In this document: positions 12,265 through 25,440 of the stretch, in pieces
Layout of the letters: every line of letters begins with the position of its first letter
Position numbering within the stretch: position 1 is the stretch's first letter
Assembly: GCA_033065855.1 (NCBI GenBank)
Contig: JAVXUO010000140.1
Span: forward strand, 62,001 to 126,000
Length of the DNA: 64,000 bases
Direction: 5' to 3'
Source of the DNA: Escallonia rubra
Taxonomy: Eukaryota; Streptophyta; Magnoliopsida; Escalloniales; Escalloniaceae
Program-made: the position numbers and the translations under genes
Notes under the pieces: model-generated
The model's database searches: none
What the model was told of the DNA's origin: nothing
Seen by the model: only the letters and a program-made list of their open reading frames with translations

Positions 12265-15200
12265 ATGAGTGGAAGTACGTCGTCGGTGACGGCGGTGGGG
12301 GAGGGGATCCGGCCGCCGTTCACGGCGGTGCAGTGGCAGGAGCTGGAGCACCAGGCTCTGATATACAAGTACCTGGTGGCCGGAATGCCCGTGCCGCCCG
12401 ACCTCGTCGTGCCGATTCGGCGGAGCTTGGAGGCGCTGTCAGCTAGGTTCTTTCACCACCCCACCTGTAAGAGTGTACCCATGTCTGCGAGTGCGTGTGT
12501 TTGGATTGAATGCTGTATTTGGATGTGGAAGTGAAGATCCAGTTGAATGCTGTTAATATTGGTTAATCTGTTTAGTATGCTTCTTTTATGGCTATTTTAT
12601 TTGGTTTTCTTTGAATTTTTTAGACTGCCCATTTGGGATGTTTGGTCATATCATTCACTAATCGAAATGAAATGTGATTTTAGAGCTTACATCTAGTTGA
12701 AATATATGCTCTTTCTGGTAATATTATGAAGACAATATGAGACGTGGGTTTCCGTTTGAAGATGGAGTCTCTATGCTTCTGTTTTGCATTAGGCTGCCTC
12801 TTTCTCATGGTGATTCATTTGGGCATCTCAATCTCAGCAGAAGTTAGAATTATGTTACTTCACGAGCATATCCTTTTCAACACCGTCAGTTGGAGATATG
12901 CTGACAGATCTAGGTTTTTGTATTAATTGCTTTTCTAGTCCTTTGTGTTCTTTTTCATTTTTTAGGAGAAATAACCCCCCGCCCGGCCTGCCACCTTATG
13001 AGTCAATACTCGACTAAGCCTTAAATAAAATGTTGCATCTGTTATATAAAAACTCAAGCTTTTTAAGAAGTTGGTTTATCGACATGATTTCGAAGTTCAG
13101 GTTTTTACAAAATTTTGGTTTTCTAATGTTGTACAGTTTATGGTCCTTTTACTTTGTTGTTCGGAACTCCTCAATCTGTCTCCCATTGATTTTTTTCACC
13201 ATTCGACTATGTTGTTCTCTACGTGCAGTCATTATCTTCCATGTAAAGGAGTGTCAACCTTCATCCGTACTGTTGTGTTGATCAAGAACAATAGGGGATC
13301 CTTTAGGCTTTAGTCTTCTCTTAGCAGACATATGTTCGATACTTTATTCAATTTCTAAAAGTTCTTGGGCTGTACCATGATACTCAAATGGTGCTTATAA
13401 GTTTGAACCTTCTTCTGCAGTGGGCTATTGTTCCTATTATGGGAAGAAGTTTGATCCCGAGCCTGGTAGGTGCCGCAGGACAGATGGGAAAAAATGGAGG
13501 TGCTCCAAGGATGCCTATCCGGACTCCAAATATTGCGAGCGACATATGCACCGTGGCCGCAACCGTTCAAGAAAGCCTGTGGAATCTCAATCTACTTCTC
13601 AGTCCTTATCGACTGCGATGTCGCACATTGCTACTGGGAGCAGCAGTGGCAGTGGAAGCTTCCAAAGTAGTGGAAGTGGGAGTGGAAGCTTCCAAAACCT
13701 GCCCTTGTACTCCATCGGCAACTCGGAGGCTCTTTGTTTTGGAAGCAATGTATCAAAGTTGCAGATGGAGGCTGTCCCCTATGGGATCAATACCAAAGAG
13801 TACAGGTACCTTAATTTGCTATGCTGAAAGCTTGCGTTTGTGAATGAATGGATCTCGTGTATCATGATAGTTTGTTTCCCTAAGTTCGAAGTGTAGAAGC
13901 TTTCAGCCAGGCACGGGGCTTCATTTTTGGGCATCTAGCTGTTAATGTGAATAATCACACAGCTATATACTTATGGTCAATATAGGCAACTCGTTGTCCT
14001 TGTGTGTGTGTCTCTGTGCCTGCTAAGTTGAAAGTGAACTGTTCGTCTGCTGCTGGAAAGAATGCCTTCAGGCCCCTGCTTCCAGAACATACTGCACTTT
14101 CCCCTGTGAATGAGTATGAAAGGTTACATAAGGAAGCCATTACAACTGAGCATATAGAAATTTCCTTCCTTTTCTCTCTTTGGGTGCTAGACCCTATAAC
14201 TTTTTTAGTTCTTTGGTCTAATATCTGGCCATATAGCAATTTCCTGTCTTTGTTTTTGGTCATCTATGCGTTTGATACAAGATGCGATTGCTTAGCATGC
14301 TTCCTCTTGATGAACGAGCGTAAACCAATTTAGGTGCCTTTGCTAGTTGGAACTTGGAGCCTCCAATTTACTGCATTATCAGGGAGAAATGGTTCAAGAA
14401 CTGTACCCAACAAATGAAGCTTCTAGAATCTTATCTTTGCTTTTTTCATTTTATGGTTTTTCTTCATGATAGTGGAAACTTCCTTTATTATGACTCTGAT
14501 GACTTGCTACCATGCCGTTCATCCTGGTTGAGATAGACGCGCGCTTTCCTTTGCATACCGCACGATGAGCAATGAAAGCAATTTTGCTAAAAGATACAGA
14601 TCTTAGGCTCATGGTCAGAGCTTGCTTTTGGCCTCTAGAGAAGGAAGAGGTTTTAAAGCATTCAAGATATTAGGTCGCACAACGGGAAGTGGGTGAGGCT
14701 CTTAAAGTGATGGATGATATTATGAGTGCCTTAAAGAGAAGTTGAGATTGGGTAAGCAGGTGTTTGTTAGCAAGATTGTTATTCATATAGGTTTTTGGAG
14801 TGCTGGAGTAAATAGAATTAGACATGTATTTTTACTGTGTGGTCCTCTATCTTTTAGAAGGATTTTCATCCAGTTTGGGAGGACTTTGACAGGGAGATAC
14901 ACAATCGTCCCTGTTATGGAAGCCCTGAGCAAGACGTTGAGTAAAACTGTGGAGGATTTGTTTGTTAGAGGAAGTGGGGAGTTGGTAGGTTATATTGGGT
15001 GCGCTGAAAAGGGACAGTTGAGATAGTTATGTGTTTCTTTTGTCTCTTTGAAGCTGTTCTATGGCAGAAAATCAACCTGAACAAATGCAAGATTATACTT
15101 TTGGAAGAAGCGGAGGACTAGGGGCCCTTAGGTATGCATTATGATGTAACAGTTCTCCTCCGTCTAAATATTTGGTCCTCCCTTGGAATGGAACATAAGT

Positions 15201-18200
15201 TAAAGGTCATTTACTTAACAAAAGTTAATCCAGAGCTATATCTGATCCCATTGCATGTAGATTTGAGAAATACTATCCCCCCTTAGGTTGACTTTTTGCA
15301 TGGACGGCTAGTCTGAAAATATCCTGACAATTAAGCACTTGAAGTGGCAAGGATCATTATTAATTGGCGTTCCCTTCCTGGAAAGGAGGAGATGTGCAGC
15401 TGGTTGCTTCTTCACTATGATGTTGCTAGGGACTTTAGTGCTCCGTTTTTTCTTGTTTGGCAGTGGGTGATATTTAAGTCTGTTGGCGATCTATAGAGAT
15501 GTTGGAGAGGTGTCGAGGCTAAAGAAAATGAGGAAGCAATAAGAAATTGACGCCCTATTTCTATTTGTGATCCTTTGAACTTGAGGGAGAGAGGGTTTGC
15601 AACCCCTGCGGAGGTTCTTTTTTTACTTCTTATTTTTGTTCTCGTGCCTATTTCTTCTCTGGCTTTGTATGAGTTCCGCGGTGGGCAAGTTTGTTGTCCA
15701 CGTTGTAGTTCTTATTTTTTACGATGTATGAGAGTGGCCTCATCTTTGTCCACTTTTCTTTTTTTATGGCTGTGTTACTGTCTCTGGGCCTTAAAACCTT
15801 GTTTTCAGCCTTTGAGCTTCTTTGTCCTATTGGGGAAACATTTATATTCCACATCGTGACATCGGGCACATTTCTGAAGCATTTTGACCTAGAAGAAAGT
15901 AGAACGACAATGCTTTTTATTTTTTCTTTTTATGGCTAGCATAACACAGGATACCAGAGTTTCGACTCCTTCCATGGTTTCCATCAGATTTTCTGTTTTT
16001 GTAATAAGTACCTCTGTCCAGAAAATATAGCTCACTGTTGACTTGCACAAAGTTTAAGGAGGTGGTTGAAATGAGTGGATGTTGCAATTATACCCTCACC
16101 AACATGCACTGTTTTTCCATCCTATCTGCAAATGTATAGGTTACCACTTTCTTTCCTTTTTCTTTTTCTCTCGCCTTTCTGCACCGACCACCTCCACCCA
16201 TAGCCATTGACAGCCTTTCTAAAATTTCTGAAATTTCTGAATGCCAAAAAGTAAAAATTTTAATAATCAATTCTTTTGTGCTGCACAGATTTTAACGTTC
16301 CATATGAAACAGCTGGTGGTCTTTTGAGCTTTAGGGTATCCAAATTTAGGATCTTCAGATTCTATGTATTTTCCGGCATGGGATCGCTACACCGCCGCCA
16401 CTGAACCTGGGGCTGAATGTACCTGCCATGAAAAAGATGAGATCTTGCCTAGGCGTCTGGCGAGACTGCTGCTGCCTCGTCATTTGCCTAGACACTTCGC
16501 CTAGGCACACCTCGACTCTCGCCTTGGCCGCGTAGTCATCCAACTTACTTGTCTAGTCATTCGCCTAGGCGGTAGGCTGCTCGCCTCACCAGCTTTGTTT
16601 TCCCTTCAACCACCAGAGCTACCTTCCTTTGACCACGGCCGCCTCAAACCACCACCCACAGCAATCACCAAAGTTCGTCTAAAACACTACCACCAATGTT
16701 GCTTCAAACTCAAATGTACTTATATTCTTGGTCAAATCTCAAATCACATTACATACTTGTAAATCAGTTCTGAAATTACCTATGTTGGTAGGATCAAAAT
16801 CGGAAGTTAGGTTAAGGTTTTGATGGGATCAAATCTGCAAAATTAAAAGCTTTTCAAAATCAGTTAAAAAGCATGACCTTGAGACTTAGAAGACTTAATT
16901 TCTAAGTTTGTTGCCGTTGTCATGGTGGTGATGGAGGAATGGTGGTTGATAAAAGCGGCGACAGTGTTGTTTGAGAGGCAACTGTCGTGGTTGATGGGAG
17001 GCAGGGTGGTGGGTCAAAGGATGGCGGCTGCAGTGATGGTTGAAAGAAGTAACGTTGGTGCCTTGGTGGGTAGAGAGAGAGAATGACTCAGAAAGTGGGT
17101 ATATTGGAGATTGGATTCCTATAATGCAGAAGAGAGCAAAAAGAAAATAAAGTTAGTGGAGAGAAAAAATGTATGGATTGGAGGCAGTTTGAGGAAGAGA
17201 AAGAATTAAGATAGGAGAGACAAAGATTAATAACCAAAGGGCAATAATGGAAATACAACTAAAAATTCTTTTTGTACTTGGAAAGTGAGCAGTATTTTTG
17301 GGACTGCCAAAAAAGGAACAATAAGCAATAATGCTGGGACGGAGGGAGTATAATAAAATAAGGATTCATATTGTCTCTATGTAATGTTCAGTTATAACAT
17401 GAAGTTTTAATAAGGGTGGCGTCACAGAACTGAGAGTTGAAGCAGTAGACGGATTTATGGAACGGTCTATCACATCTAGGCCAGGGCTGATATGGAGGAC
17501 AGGATTAGTCAAGTGTTCCAAGCATGGTAGATTTTGGTAGGATATGCTAAGAAGCAGTAACCTTTTTCCGTGAGAAATATTTCACAGAGAGTCCCAATAA
17601 AGTTGCCTGTTTTTTTTTTTGGTAGCTAACTCTAGGGGCTATCTAACAGTGAAAAGTTGATGGGCAACATCTTGTTCATTTGGAGTTTCTGTAGGCAAGG
17701 ACTGATTATTTGCTTCTTCAACTCAGTTCAATGTGATCTGATCTCACCCTCTAAGAACAGAGGTGCTTGCTACCTAACCCCTAATAAATCGGGACTAAGA
17801 GAAAGAGAAAGCTGACTAATAGTTGACAACTAACTCGAATAAAAGTCATGATATACCTGCCAAAAATTTGTCCCTGTAATTGTTTCCATAATGAAGAGAG
17901 AAGTAAGCACATATGACCCATTTCTTCATCTATGACCCATACTTCCTGAACACAAAGTAGAAATCCTTCCACAACCTTTTCATGTTAATTCAATGCCAGA
18001 GAGAATACAAATAACATCTGTACAATTTTGAAAACAAAACGTGCAGGTATTTCCATGGACTGACGCCTGATGCAGATGAGCACAATTACTCGACAGAATC
18101 TTCAGGAGGAAGCGTTAGTGGTTTGGGGATGGACTCGAACATAGAGGGCACATGGCGTCTATTGCCATCCCCACTGTTGAAACCAAGAAATGATTCTTAC

Positions 18201-18635
18201 TTGCAAGGCAGCTCCACACAAGTGCAAATGCCACAAAACTTTGAGCCTATAGATGATGCTGCAATGTCAAAGCAGCGGCAGCAACATTGCTTCTTTGGCA
18301 GTGAGATTGGCTCACCAGGGCCGGTGAAACAGGAGCAACATTCTATGCGGCCTTTCTTCGATGAGTGGCCTAAAACTAGAGAATCATGGTGTGATGTTGA
18401 CGAGGATAGATCTAACAAGAATGCATATTCCACCACGCAGCTATCTATGTCCATACCGAGGACTTCCTCTGAATATTCTACAAAGAGTGCATGTTCTCCA
18501 CACGGTGAGTTAAAAGTTTTCCTTGTTGACTAAGATTCCCTATAACCATCTGACCTCGGTCTCTGTTCTTAGTAGGGGAAGAGCTTAATATCTAAATACA
18601 CTCTGAAACTTCTCTTTTTAGGTGCAGATGCTTGA
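12265..18635 (+). CDS. GRF: Growth-regulating factor (QLQ and WRC domain transcription factor)
   Basis: GRFs are plant nuclear transcription factors that promote cell proliferation in leaves and meristems with GIF co-activators. Four coding exons: 12265-12466, 13421-13805, 18047-18504 and 18622-18635, giving 352 residues with all junctions in phase. The QLQ domain, which binds GIF, spans about residues 19-54 ([19 protein letters not shown]). The WRC domain spans about 79-123, with zinc ligands C85, C95, C106 and H109. The C-terminal region keeps the FFD motif (RPFFDEWP, about 297-304) and the TQL motif (about 326-328). Exon 2 carries a miR396 target site. Intron 2 is 4.2 kb and full of transposon remnants. 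The last exon adds only the bases completing Gly plus Ala-Asp-Ala and the stop, so the exact C terminus is the least certain part. Which GRF subfamily it belongs to is not settled. Confidence 0.95.
13563..13584 (+). promoter_or_regulatory. miR396 target site in GRF exon 2
   Basis: The 22-base segment starts CCGTTCAAGAAAG and ends CCTGTGGAA, and encodes the end of the WRC region (RSRKPVE). It matches the site conserved in most plant GRFs, where miR396 pairs with one bulged base and causes cleavage. This predicts post-transcriptional repression of the gene in mature tissue. Confidence 0.92.
15290..15600 (+). pseudogene. Decayed LINE C-terminal fragment (zf-RVT-like)
   Basis: With frame changes, the plus strand reads [13 protein letters not shown], then [11 protein letters not shown] and VIFKSVGDL. 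This order resembles the zinc-binding region after the reverse transcriptase of plant L1-type LINEs (ILT..NL, then HLLLHC..A..LW). Stops and shifts are frequent. It sits in sense orientation inside GRF intron 2. The match is by eye and moderate. Confidence 0.45.
16011..17348. mobile_element. Long Stowaway/mariner-like non-autonomous element in GRF intron 2
   Basis: The left end CCTCTGTCCAGAAAATA follows a TA. The right end GGGACGGAGGGAG is followed by TA at 17349-17350. Internal sequence next to each end is also inverted (GCTCACTGTT versus GCTCACTTTCC on the other strand). It holds no transposase frame. Its middle has three CGCCTAGGC motifs (16445-16570) and GGTGGT/ACCACC-rich stretches. At 1.34 kb it is long for a MITE, so a nested insertion is possible. 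Confidence 0.6.
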
Positions 18636-21600
18636 GAGAAGCTGACGATAACAATAATGTCAAATGCTTCAAGGAGCGGTTCACACAGTTGTGGAACTTC
18701 GTGATGATCTTTGCTTGTATTCCTGATTAGTGTACCTTATATGCTGCTGAGTCTTTGAGTTGCGTGGTCTTTGTGGTTTGTCTTTACCATTCTAGAGCAA
18801 TATGGATGCGCTGAACAACAGAAGCATGCTGAAGATTTGATCCTGAATAAATGTACTCTATGCAAGGTACTGAACGTATAGTGTCTCCCCAACTTTATCT
18901 TCAGTATGGGTTCTATTTGTGGAATTTTATTCAGGCGTATCCGTGAATGTGCACCAAGGGGAACCAACTTATAGTAGCGTATGCAACTCTTTTCCATCGG
19001 TACTTTCTGTATTTACGTTAATTGAAGTTAACATTTTACGTCTGATGGAAAGTAGCTTAACCAGTTTTTCCTTCCAATTTTGATGACCTTCTTTTCTGTT
19101 CTTTTGTCTGACAACTGAGTGCAACTTATGCTTTTTAATTAGTTTATATGGTGTAGTCCTAATGCCAAAGATGCAATAGCTTTTGCCGAGGCAATGCCAG
19201 CTTCCGGGTGATTGTACCGCTTGCTGCTTCAGCCTATTACTTTGACAAAAGGCCATTGCAGCTTTGACAATAGGCCTAGACTTTCTAAGTGTAGGTACAT
19301 TGCTAGAATGATTTGTATGATTCCTTGAAGAAATTTGTGGATGCGATGATTCTATGGATTATGGTTGTCATCCCAATTTTAGTCTAGAGAAACACCTGCA
19401 TGCCACAACTATATTTTGGCCTAATAAGGTGCTTAGCTTCACAGATTAGGATTGCGGGACTGTTTTATTTTCTTTTTTTTGTTATGGCATGGATGTAAAT
19501 GAATAATCATGCAAACTTGCTAAAGCCGGCCATTTTACTTGTAATAAAGAAGTTAGTAATAAGAAGAAAAAGCAATAGTAATAAGAATTGCTTTGGTATT
19601 AACTTAAGAAAACTTTTGGGGAAAAATTATTCCACAATATATGGGGCATACTAAAAATGTACATAAGGGAGAAGCTTGGTGTACACATGTTTCTCGTAGA
19701 AAAATAACACGAGAGACGAATGAGAATAAATAACAATTGTAAAGATTTAAAAAAAAAAAGAGTACAACCAATGTGTGATCCTTGGATTCGATCTCATGAA
19801 ATGAAGTGTGTTAGGATCGCGGGTCTGGCGATAGTCCCCGTTCATAACGACACGATCTTCTCAAAGTGTTATGAAAAGATATTGAATTGGTGATCTGACT
19901 GTGCGATCCCAAACCAAAATGGCATGATCTTTCCAAGATGACGCGGAAAGACAACGAAATTATAATGACGATTTGAGGGACTAACGGCGGGATAGCGTTA
20001 TGAAAAGATAGCGAATTGGTGATCTGACGTGTGCTCCCACCGAAATGGCATGATTTTTCCAAGATGATGCAGAAAGACAATGAAATTATGATGACGATTT
20101 GAGGGCCTGACGGCGTTATCCCTAATAAGATAGCAGATTTGCAAGATTTTTTTGTGAAGAATCACCTTGATATTGAAGGGTTAAAGCTTTCGTTGGAATC
20201 AGAGGCTTGCGCAAAGCGGTAATGCGTTTTTTCTCTCATTTTCTCTCGATGTTGAGTCTATAGAAAGTAGCAAATGTTCCTCGATTTGGCAGAGATGTGA
20301 TGAAGTTTTGATAAGATCTCTCTCATTACGTATAATCTCTCCTTTCTTTCTTTGTTTTCGCAAGGGATAATGTCAAGTGACAATATAAACGGCGAATTAG
20401 ACAACTTCTGTTTTCTATATTGTCACTTCACCTTTAATTAGTTAACGCTTGGCGGTTTTTTAATTTGACGACTTGATTTGAGCATTGTTCTTTTAAACCA
20501 GCATAATGCCATGCGATAACCTAAAATGAGTTAAAATTTACTCGTCTCCACTAACATGTTCTTGAAGACTAGGAGCAACATTTGCTTCCTCCGTTTGAGA
20601 TCCTAGTCCTTAAACGTACAAGTGGACATAACGGATCGAAGAATGCACCTCCACTATTATGGTTATATAAGTGGGCACAAGCAAACGAGGCCTTGAGGCA
20701 CGACCGAGTGTGACTGTCATGTTCTCTTTTTCCCAAGAGTACATTTGGTAGACCAACTTGCAAAAGAATATCGCAATACACTGATAATGCAAATGGCATA
20801 TTTCAATGTCTTGGGAGAAAATACATTATAACGAGTATTTACTATATAACAATGATACGTTATTATCATGCAGTTTTATTGAATAAAACAGCAGTGAAGT
20901 GACTCGGTTATTGCACTCTTGCCTGACCAATATCTTATCGATAAAAACAAAATGGTGATAACATATGTCCTGGTAATAGTTATAACGAATATTTTCTTGA
21001 CCAATTGATAGTTACATTTTTTTAGTCGCTCATGACATATGGCCTTCTTCACTTGACTGTGTAGTTTTCTTCCAACCTTGTAGCCGTCGATGGAATATTT
21101 AAAAGCAGTTTAGCAGAACCTTTATCGTTCGGTTCATAGTTTAACGCAAGTCCTATTGCCAAAACAACATAGACTTTTTCCAAAACGATACTAAAGAAAT
21201 TAATTTGGATGGACCAAACTACCCTTGCAGACCACAAAGATCCTTCGGTCACCACTCCAGTTCCTTTCACCACCATTTCCAGTATCCATTCCATCCAAAA
21301 CTTTCATGGCCATCACAATCCCTCGCACCAAATAAAAGCAACGTCTCATATAACAGATCAGAGATTTCATGGATTATATTGCAGTTCAGATCATGCACGT
21401 GCAGCGTTGACAGGATCTTAACGGTGTTTCTTTCATCCCCTCAACCCTCATCCACCGTGTGCTGTCATACCATCCAAACCTATCACCGACTCGAAGGGCG
21501 CCTTCCCTGTGTTACCGTTACTCAGGAGATGTGATTTCAAAGGAAATCAGTCTGGAAGCTGGATTTCAGATTAAGGGGTACTTTTGTCCATTAGAATTAA

Positions 21601-22094
21601 TTTTCTTAGTGTGTGATCTCGCAGAAGCCACCTTTGCTTTGGCAATAGGGGCTGCCTTGTTTAATTGGAACAAGCTGCTAATTGCCAAAGGTCTCTCGGC
21701 GTATGGGATATGCCAATAAGCTTGTCTACAATGGAGAGGAGACATATGAACAACCTTTTATGCAGCCTACTTGGTCTCATTCAGTTTCTTCAGGACTTGG
21801 GGCTTTGGCATCTACCTTAAAAAGGCTCTCGTCATACTTCACATTCATCAGCTAAAATCAGCCTGCTAAACATAAGGGACATAACAGAATAGAGCACAAG
21901 TGAGACTTACCATAATACCCAAAAACAAAAGGCAGGCACATATGTCAATCAATTAGCGTAAAACGCCTACAATGATCAGATACAAGAATAATACACTTGC
22001 ATAAGGATCATACAGGGGATGCGTTGAGTTACTACTTGCAATCCCATACTTGTATGCTATCTTATAAAATTACTCGACCATAAGTTGTGCAAGT
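18636..22094. other. GRF-AS8 intergenic region
   Basis: The first ~900 bases are probably GRF 3' UTR, ending near the AATAAAG motif around 19543. Beyond that no gene is seen. Bases 19868-20116 are a tandem duplication described separately, and 20360-20440 holds a short inverted repeat around GTGACAATAT / ATATTGTCAC. The two genes converge here. Confidence 0.5.
19868..20116. repeat. Two-copy 129-bp tandem repeat
   Basis: Copies start with GTTATGAAAAGATA at 19868 and 19997. Both run through GAATTGGTGATCTGAC, AAATGGCATGAT and AAGACAATGAAATTAT-like sequence. Divergence is visible, so the duplication is not recent. No coding content is recognised. Confidence 0.8.
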
Positions 22095-23826
22095 TTACAA
22101 CCCTTTTCGAGGGCCAACAAACCGGCTTCTGAATTTCCCTATATGATCCAGAATACACCTAGATTGGGAAGCAATGCGGCTATTCATGTCAGGAAAATCC
22201 AAAATTTTGTCCAAAGAATGTTCATGCTTGAAGCTTAAAAACCTCTCACTAGCTTCCTTTTGCAAGCCAGAGACGTGTGGACCAATGTTACTCCAACCAT
22301 CGTTAGTAATTTTTCTCATGTTATGCAGACCACGGGAGCGGGCAATTGCGAATGCTCCAGTTCTTGTAGCCATGAAAGCTGGAATAAAACACGTAAAGCA
22401 TTAGGCAGCCAAAGAACGCTTGTGCACTTGAAGCAGGAACTGCATGCTTTGACACAAATCAAGCATATAGTAATATTCACGCAAACTTTTTGTAGAGTTC
22501 AATCTGAATGTATTGTATTTAGCAGCTATCCTTCCATAGTCTGAAGTTTTGTAACGGACTCCCAGCTCATCCCCTTCTGCCCATAAAGCAGGACCGAGGG
22601 GGAGCTCTCCTTCTAGAGTCAGAAGTGAGATAAAAACCTGTTTCCATATGGTGGAGCATCCAAGACTCGTTCTTTGTGGCAAAAAATAGGGGTTGACAGG
22701 GGGCAGTGATTTCTAGGGAAATACACACATGTATTATAGATCACCAACTAATCTGTCATATTTAAAAAGGCATTTCCCTTCAAAATTTGCCAAAATATTA
22801 GTGAATCAACTGAAATTTAACACAAACTGAGGGTGTATTTCCAGCTATAAAGTTAAGTTTTCCAAATCACTCCATCTTTCATTACAAATCAGTTTGTAAA
22901 CTTCATATGTTCTTCGAAAAAAAAGGGGAGTACACAATGAAGATAATCGAGAAACATTCAATGAAATATTCTTTACTAATAAAAGAAAAGGCCATGTTAC
23001 GTAACATTAGAAAAATATATTATCATGTCTTGTTGATGCAATCATAGCGTTGAGACTTTGGTAAGAGCATTTGAAAGATACTACGAGTTACTTTGCCTTC
23101 CCTTCCCTTCCTCTTTTCTTTCGAACAAAAAAAAGTATCTTCCAGCATATATTTGTTCAATTTTGGAGAAATGAAGCGGTGGACACCCATAAACATAATA
23201 TCATTCATTAGAAAGACATTTTAATTAGCAACTCTTAGGCTCACAGTGGCTAAGTTTCAATACTTATAAATTTTAGAAGTTTGGTTAATTTGGTCATCAC
23301 GGCAAGTGAAGATACACGTGGAGAGATAATGGACGATATTCACCGAGTGAGGAACTACCATGAATTTCCGATGGAGGGAGAGAGAGAGAGAGAGAGAGAG
23401 GGGTTTGGAGAGAAGGGGGGGGGGGGGGAACTTGTAAATCTAGAAGAACTCGTAATCCATTAGCAGGACGCCACTTGAGATTTCTGAAACTTAGACGCCT
23501 TCCAGCCCGCCATTCTTTTGTATGGTAGCGCATGCATGCAACAACTCTTGCAAGTAAAAGATTTAGAGTAGAAACAAAGGAGTACCATTAAAAGGAACTT
23601 CAAAGAGCCAATTTGCAGGAAGACCAATGCCAAAACCAGCTAAAGTGATGCCAACACTAAATCCAACACCACAGCCAGCTCCGACATAACCAATAACCTC
23701 TGGGCCAAAGCCAGGGCCCCATCCAACCCCACAACCAACGCCTACTCCCATGCCCCAAAAGGCTCCTGAAGTCGGATGCACTGGGTTCCATCTTTCGTAT
23801 CTCCTGCACAACCCCTTTATGATCAT
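22095..23826 (-). CDS. Cadmium-induced protein AS8-like small glycine-rich protein
   Basis: Two coding exons on the minus strand: 23586-23826 and 22095-22378. They are in phase (GT-AG) and encode 174 residues. It resembles the Arabidopsis cadmium-induced AS8 protein, whose biochemical role is unknown. The N-terminal half has RRYERWNPVHPT, then a glycine-rich hydrophobic stretch (about residues 25-70, with GWGPGFGPEVIGYVGAGCG) that could insert in a membrane. The C-terminal half holds GPHVSGLQKEASERF (about 113-127). The start ATG lies six bases after a 5' UTR intron acceptor and opens MIIKGL, matching the family start. The frame stays open further upstream into the intron, but that extension has no family support. 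The 1.2-kb intron holds nothing recognisable. Confidence 0.85.
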
Positions 23827-23832
23827 CAGTAC

Positions 23833-25440
23833 CTGCAGTTGACAAAAGTCAGCTCTTAGCTGTCTAAATTCTAGCAAGAAGCATATGACCTGCACTTGAT
23901 ATTTTCTAAATCAAAATTATGAGAATTATGGTACTGCCATCGAGGTAAAAATTGGTTCACGGAGAAAAATTGCCAATTCAATGCAAATGATTGTTGCAAT
24001 AGACAAGTACCGACAATTAAAACTTCAAAGCAATGAGTAGTTTCTATCAGCAGTGCATTCCAAAGATGCAAAAATGGAGAAAAATCATGAGAGAGGGGGG
24101 TGTTCACTGATAAGGTGACATCCCCGGGTAAAATGCTTTCCAACAAGTGAAGTTTCTATATATTCTTAGAAATATTCACCAAATAACTGGACTTAATTGT
24201 TGGCATGTCATTTCTGCCAACTGAAACATGCAAGCCACTTAAATTCTTAGAAAAAACTCGCAGACAATTTCTTTCTCCAGTTTACCATCATCGAGTTGAC
24301 TAAAATGACATTTATTCATTTTTTTTTTCCTTTTGGTAAACGTCTTATCATGAATAGTTAAGAATGTCAAAAACTTTTGACCACAATGACAAATTCCACC
24401 AAATGATACACCCTATAGATAAACACAACTAGTTTGATATATAGCTTCTAACAGAATAGAAACCAGACTTTTATTCTTATAGTCGTAAATACACAAGACA
24501 AATACAAGCACAAAAGAAAGAAAAAATGAGTCTGAACTTCTCTGTTCCATGAGTCATAGCTGTGTTATTAATACTAAAAGACATCAATTAAGGTGATCGA
24601 TGAGCAAGAATCAAAAAATTAGTAATGCAACATGTGACAGATGTGCCATATGGCTCAAAAGAAGAATTAGACAATTATACTACATTGAAGATATTCACAA
24701 ATGACATGGGTGAGATGCTAAGAAGAATTTATTGTCATGGATCATAAAGTAACCGACCCATAGAATGTAGATACAAAACAAATTTGTGAAAATAGATTGC
24801 ACAGCATGCAATCAAGTACATTGGTAGTATATATGACCAAATCTGTTCCTTCTTAAATCATATCGTTTCTTCACTATTTCACCTGCTACATTGAGCTGTG
24901 TACCTAATCTAAGCACTGAGAGGAGTTGAGCTATCGATAAGAAAAATGAAAACCGAGCTCCAACCCAACACAGTCAAAACCTATATACCAGTTGCTCCCT
25001 TTGGAAAAAGACACAAACAGCAAAACAACACAAAAACAGAGCATGAACCCTCAAATTAGACAGAAATAAGAAAAGAAAAAGACCAAACAAAACACATTTA
25101 AAACATAGAAAGCATCAACCTCATCAGGAATCATCACGAAAACCCATTTACACAAACTCAACCAAAATAGTTATCAACAAGACAGCAAAACAAGATCATC
25201 GAGTTCAGAGAAATATTACTTGATTAAAGAGACGAGAGAGATGTTGCCGGCGAGAGGCGGAGTCAGCCACGGCGAGAGGTGCTGCCGGCGACGGAGAAGG
25301 CGAGAGGTGCTGCCGGCGAGAGTCACGGTCGAACTCGAAGGTGGTGGAGTCACGGTCGAAGGTAGTGGAGACCCCAGGAGCGGCGCTCGGAGAGAAAATG
25401 AGGCTCAAGTGGAGGAATAGAGATGAATACCTCGGATTTC
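23833..25440 (-). other. AS8-like 5' UTR intron and leader exon
   Basis: A donor (ATCAA|GTAATA, 25219 on the minus strand) and the acceptor CTGCAG before the coding exon define a 1.4-kb leader intron, 23833-25219. The leader exon would be about 25220-25440. It is GC-rich and contains a short tandem repeat (GCGAGAGGTGCTGCCGGCGA, twice) between 25277 and 25320. This rests on splice-site logic only. The intron itself has no gene. Confidence 0.45.

Noticed and set aside
14742..15026. 94-codon frame in GRF intron 2
   Set aside because: No confident homology; it lies next to LINE-like debris and is more likely decayed transposon sequence.
22401..22682. 93-codon minus-strand frame in the AS8-like intron
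   Set aside because: It has no recognisable family, and the flanking AS8-like exons splice across it with good signals.
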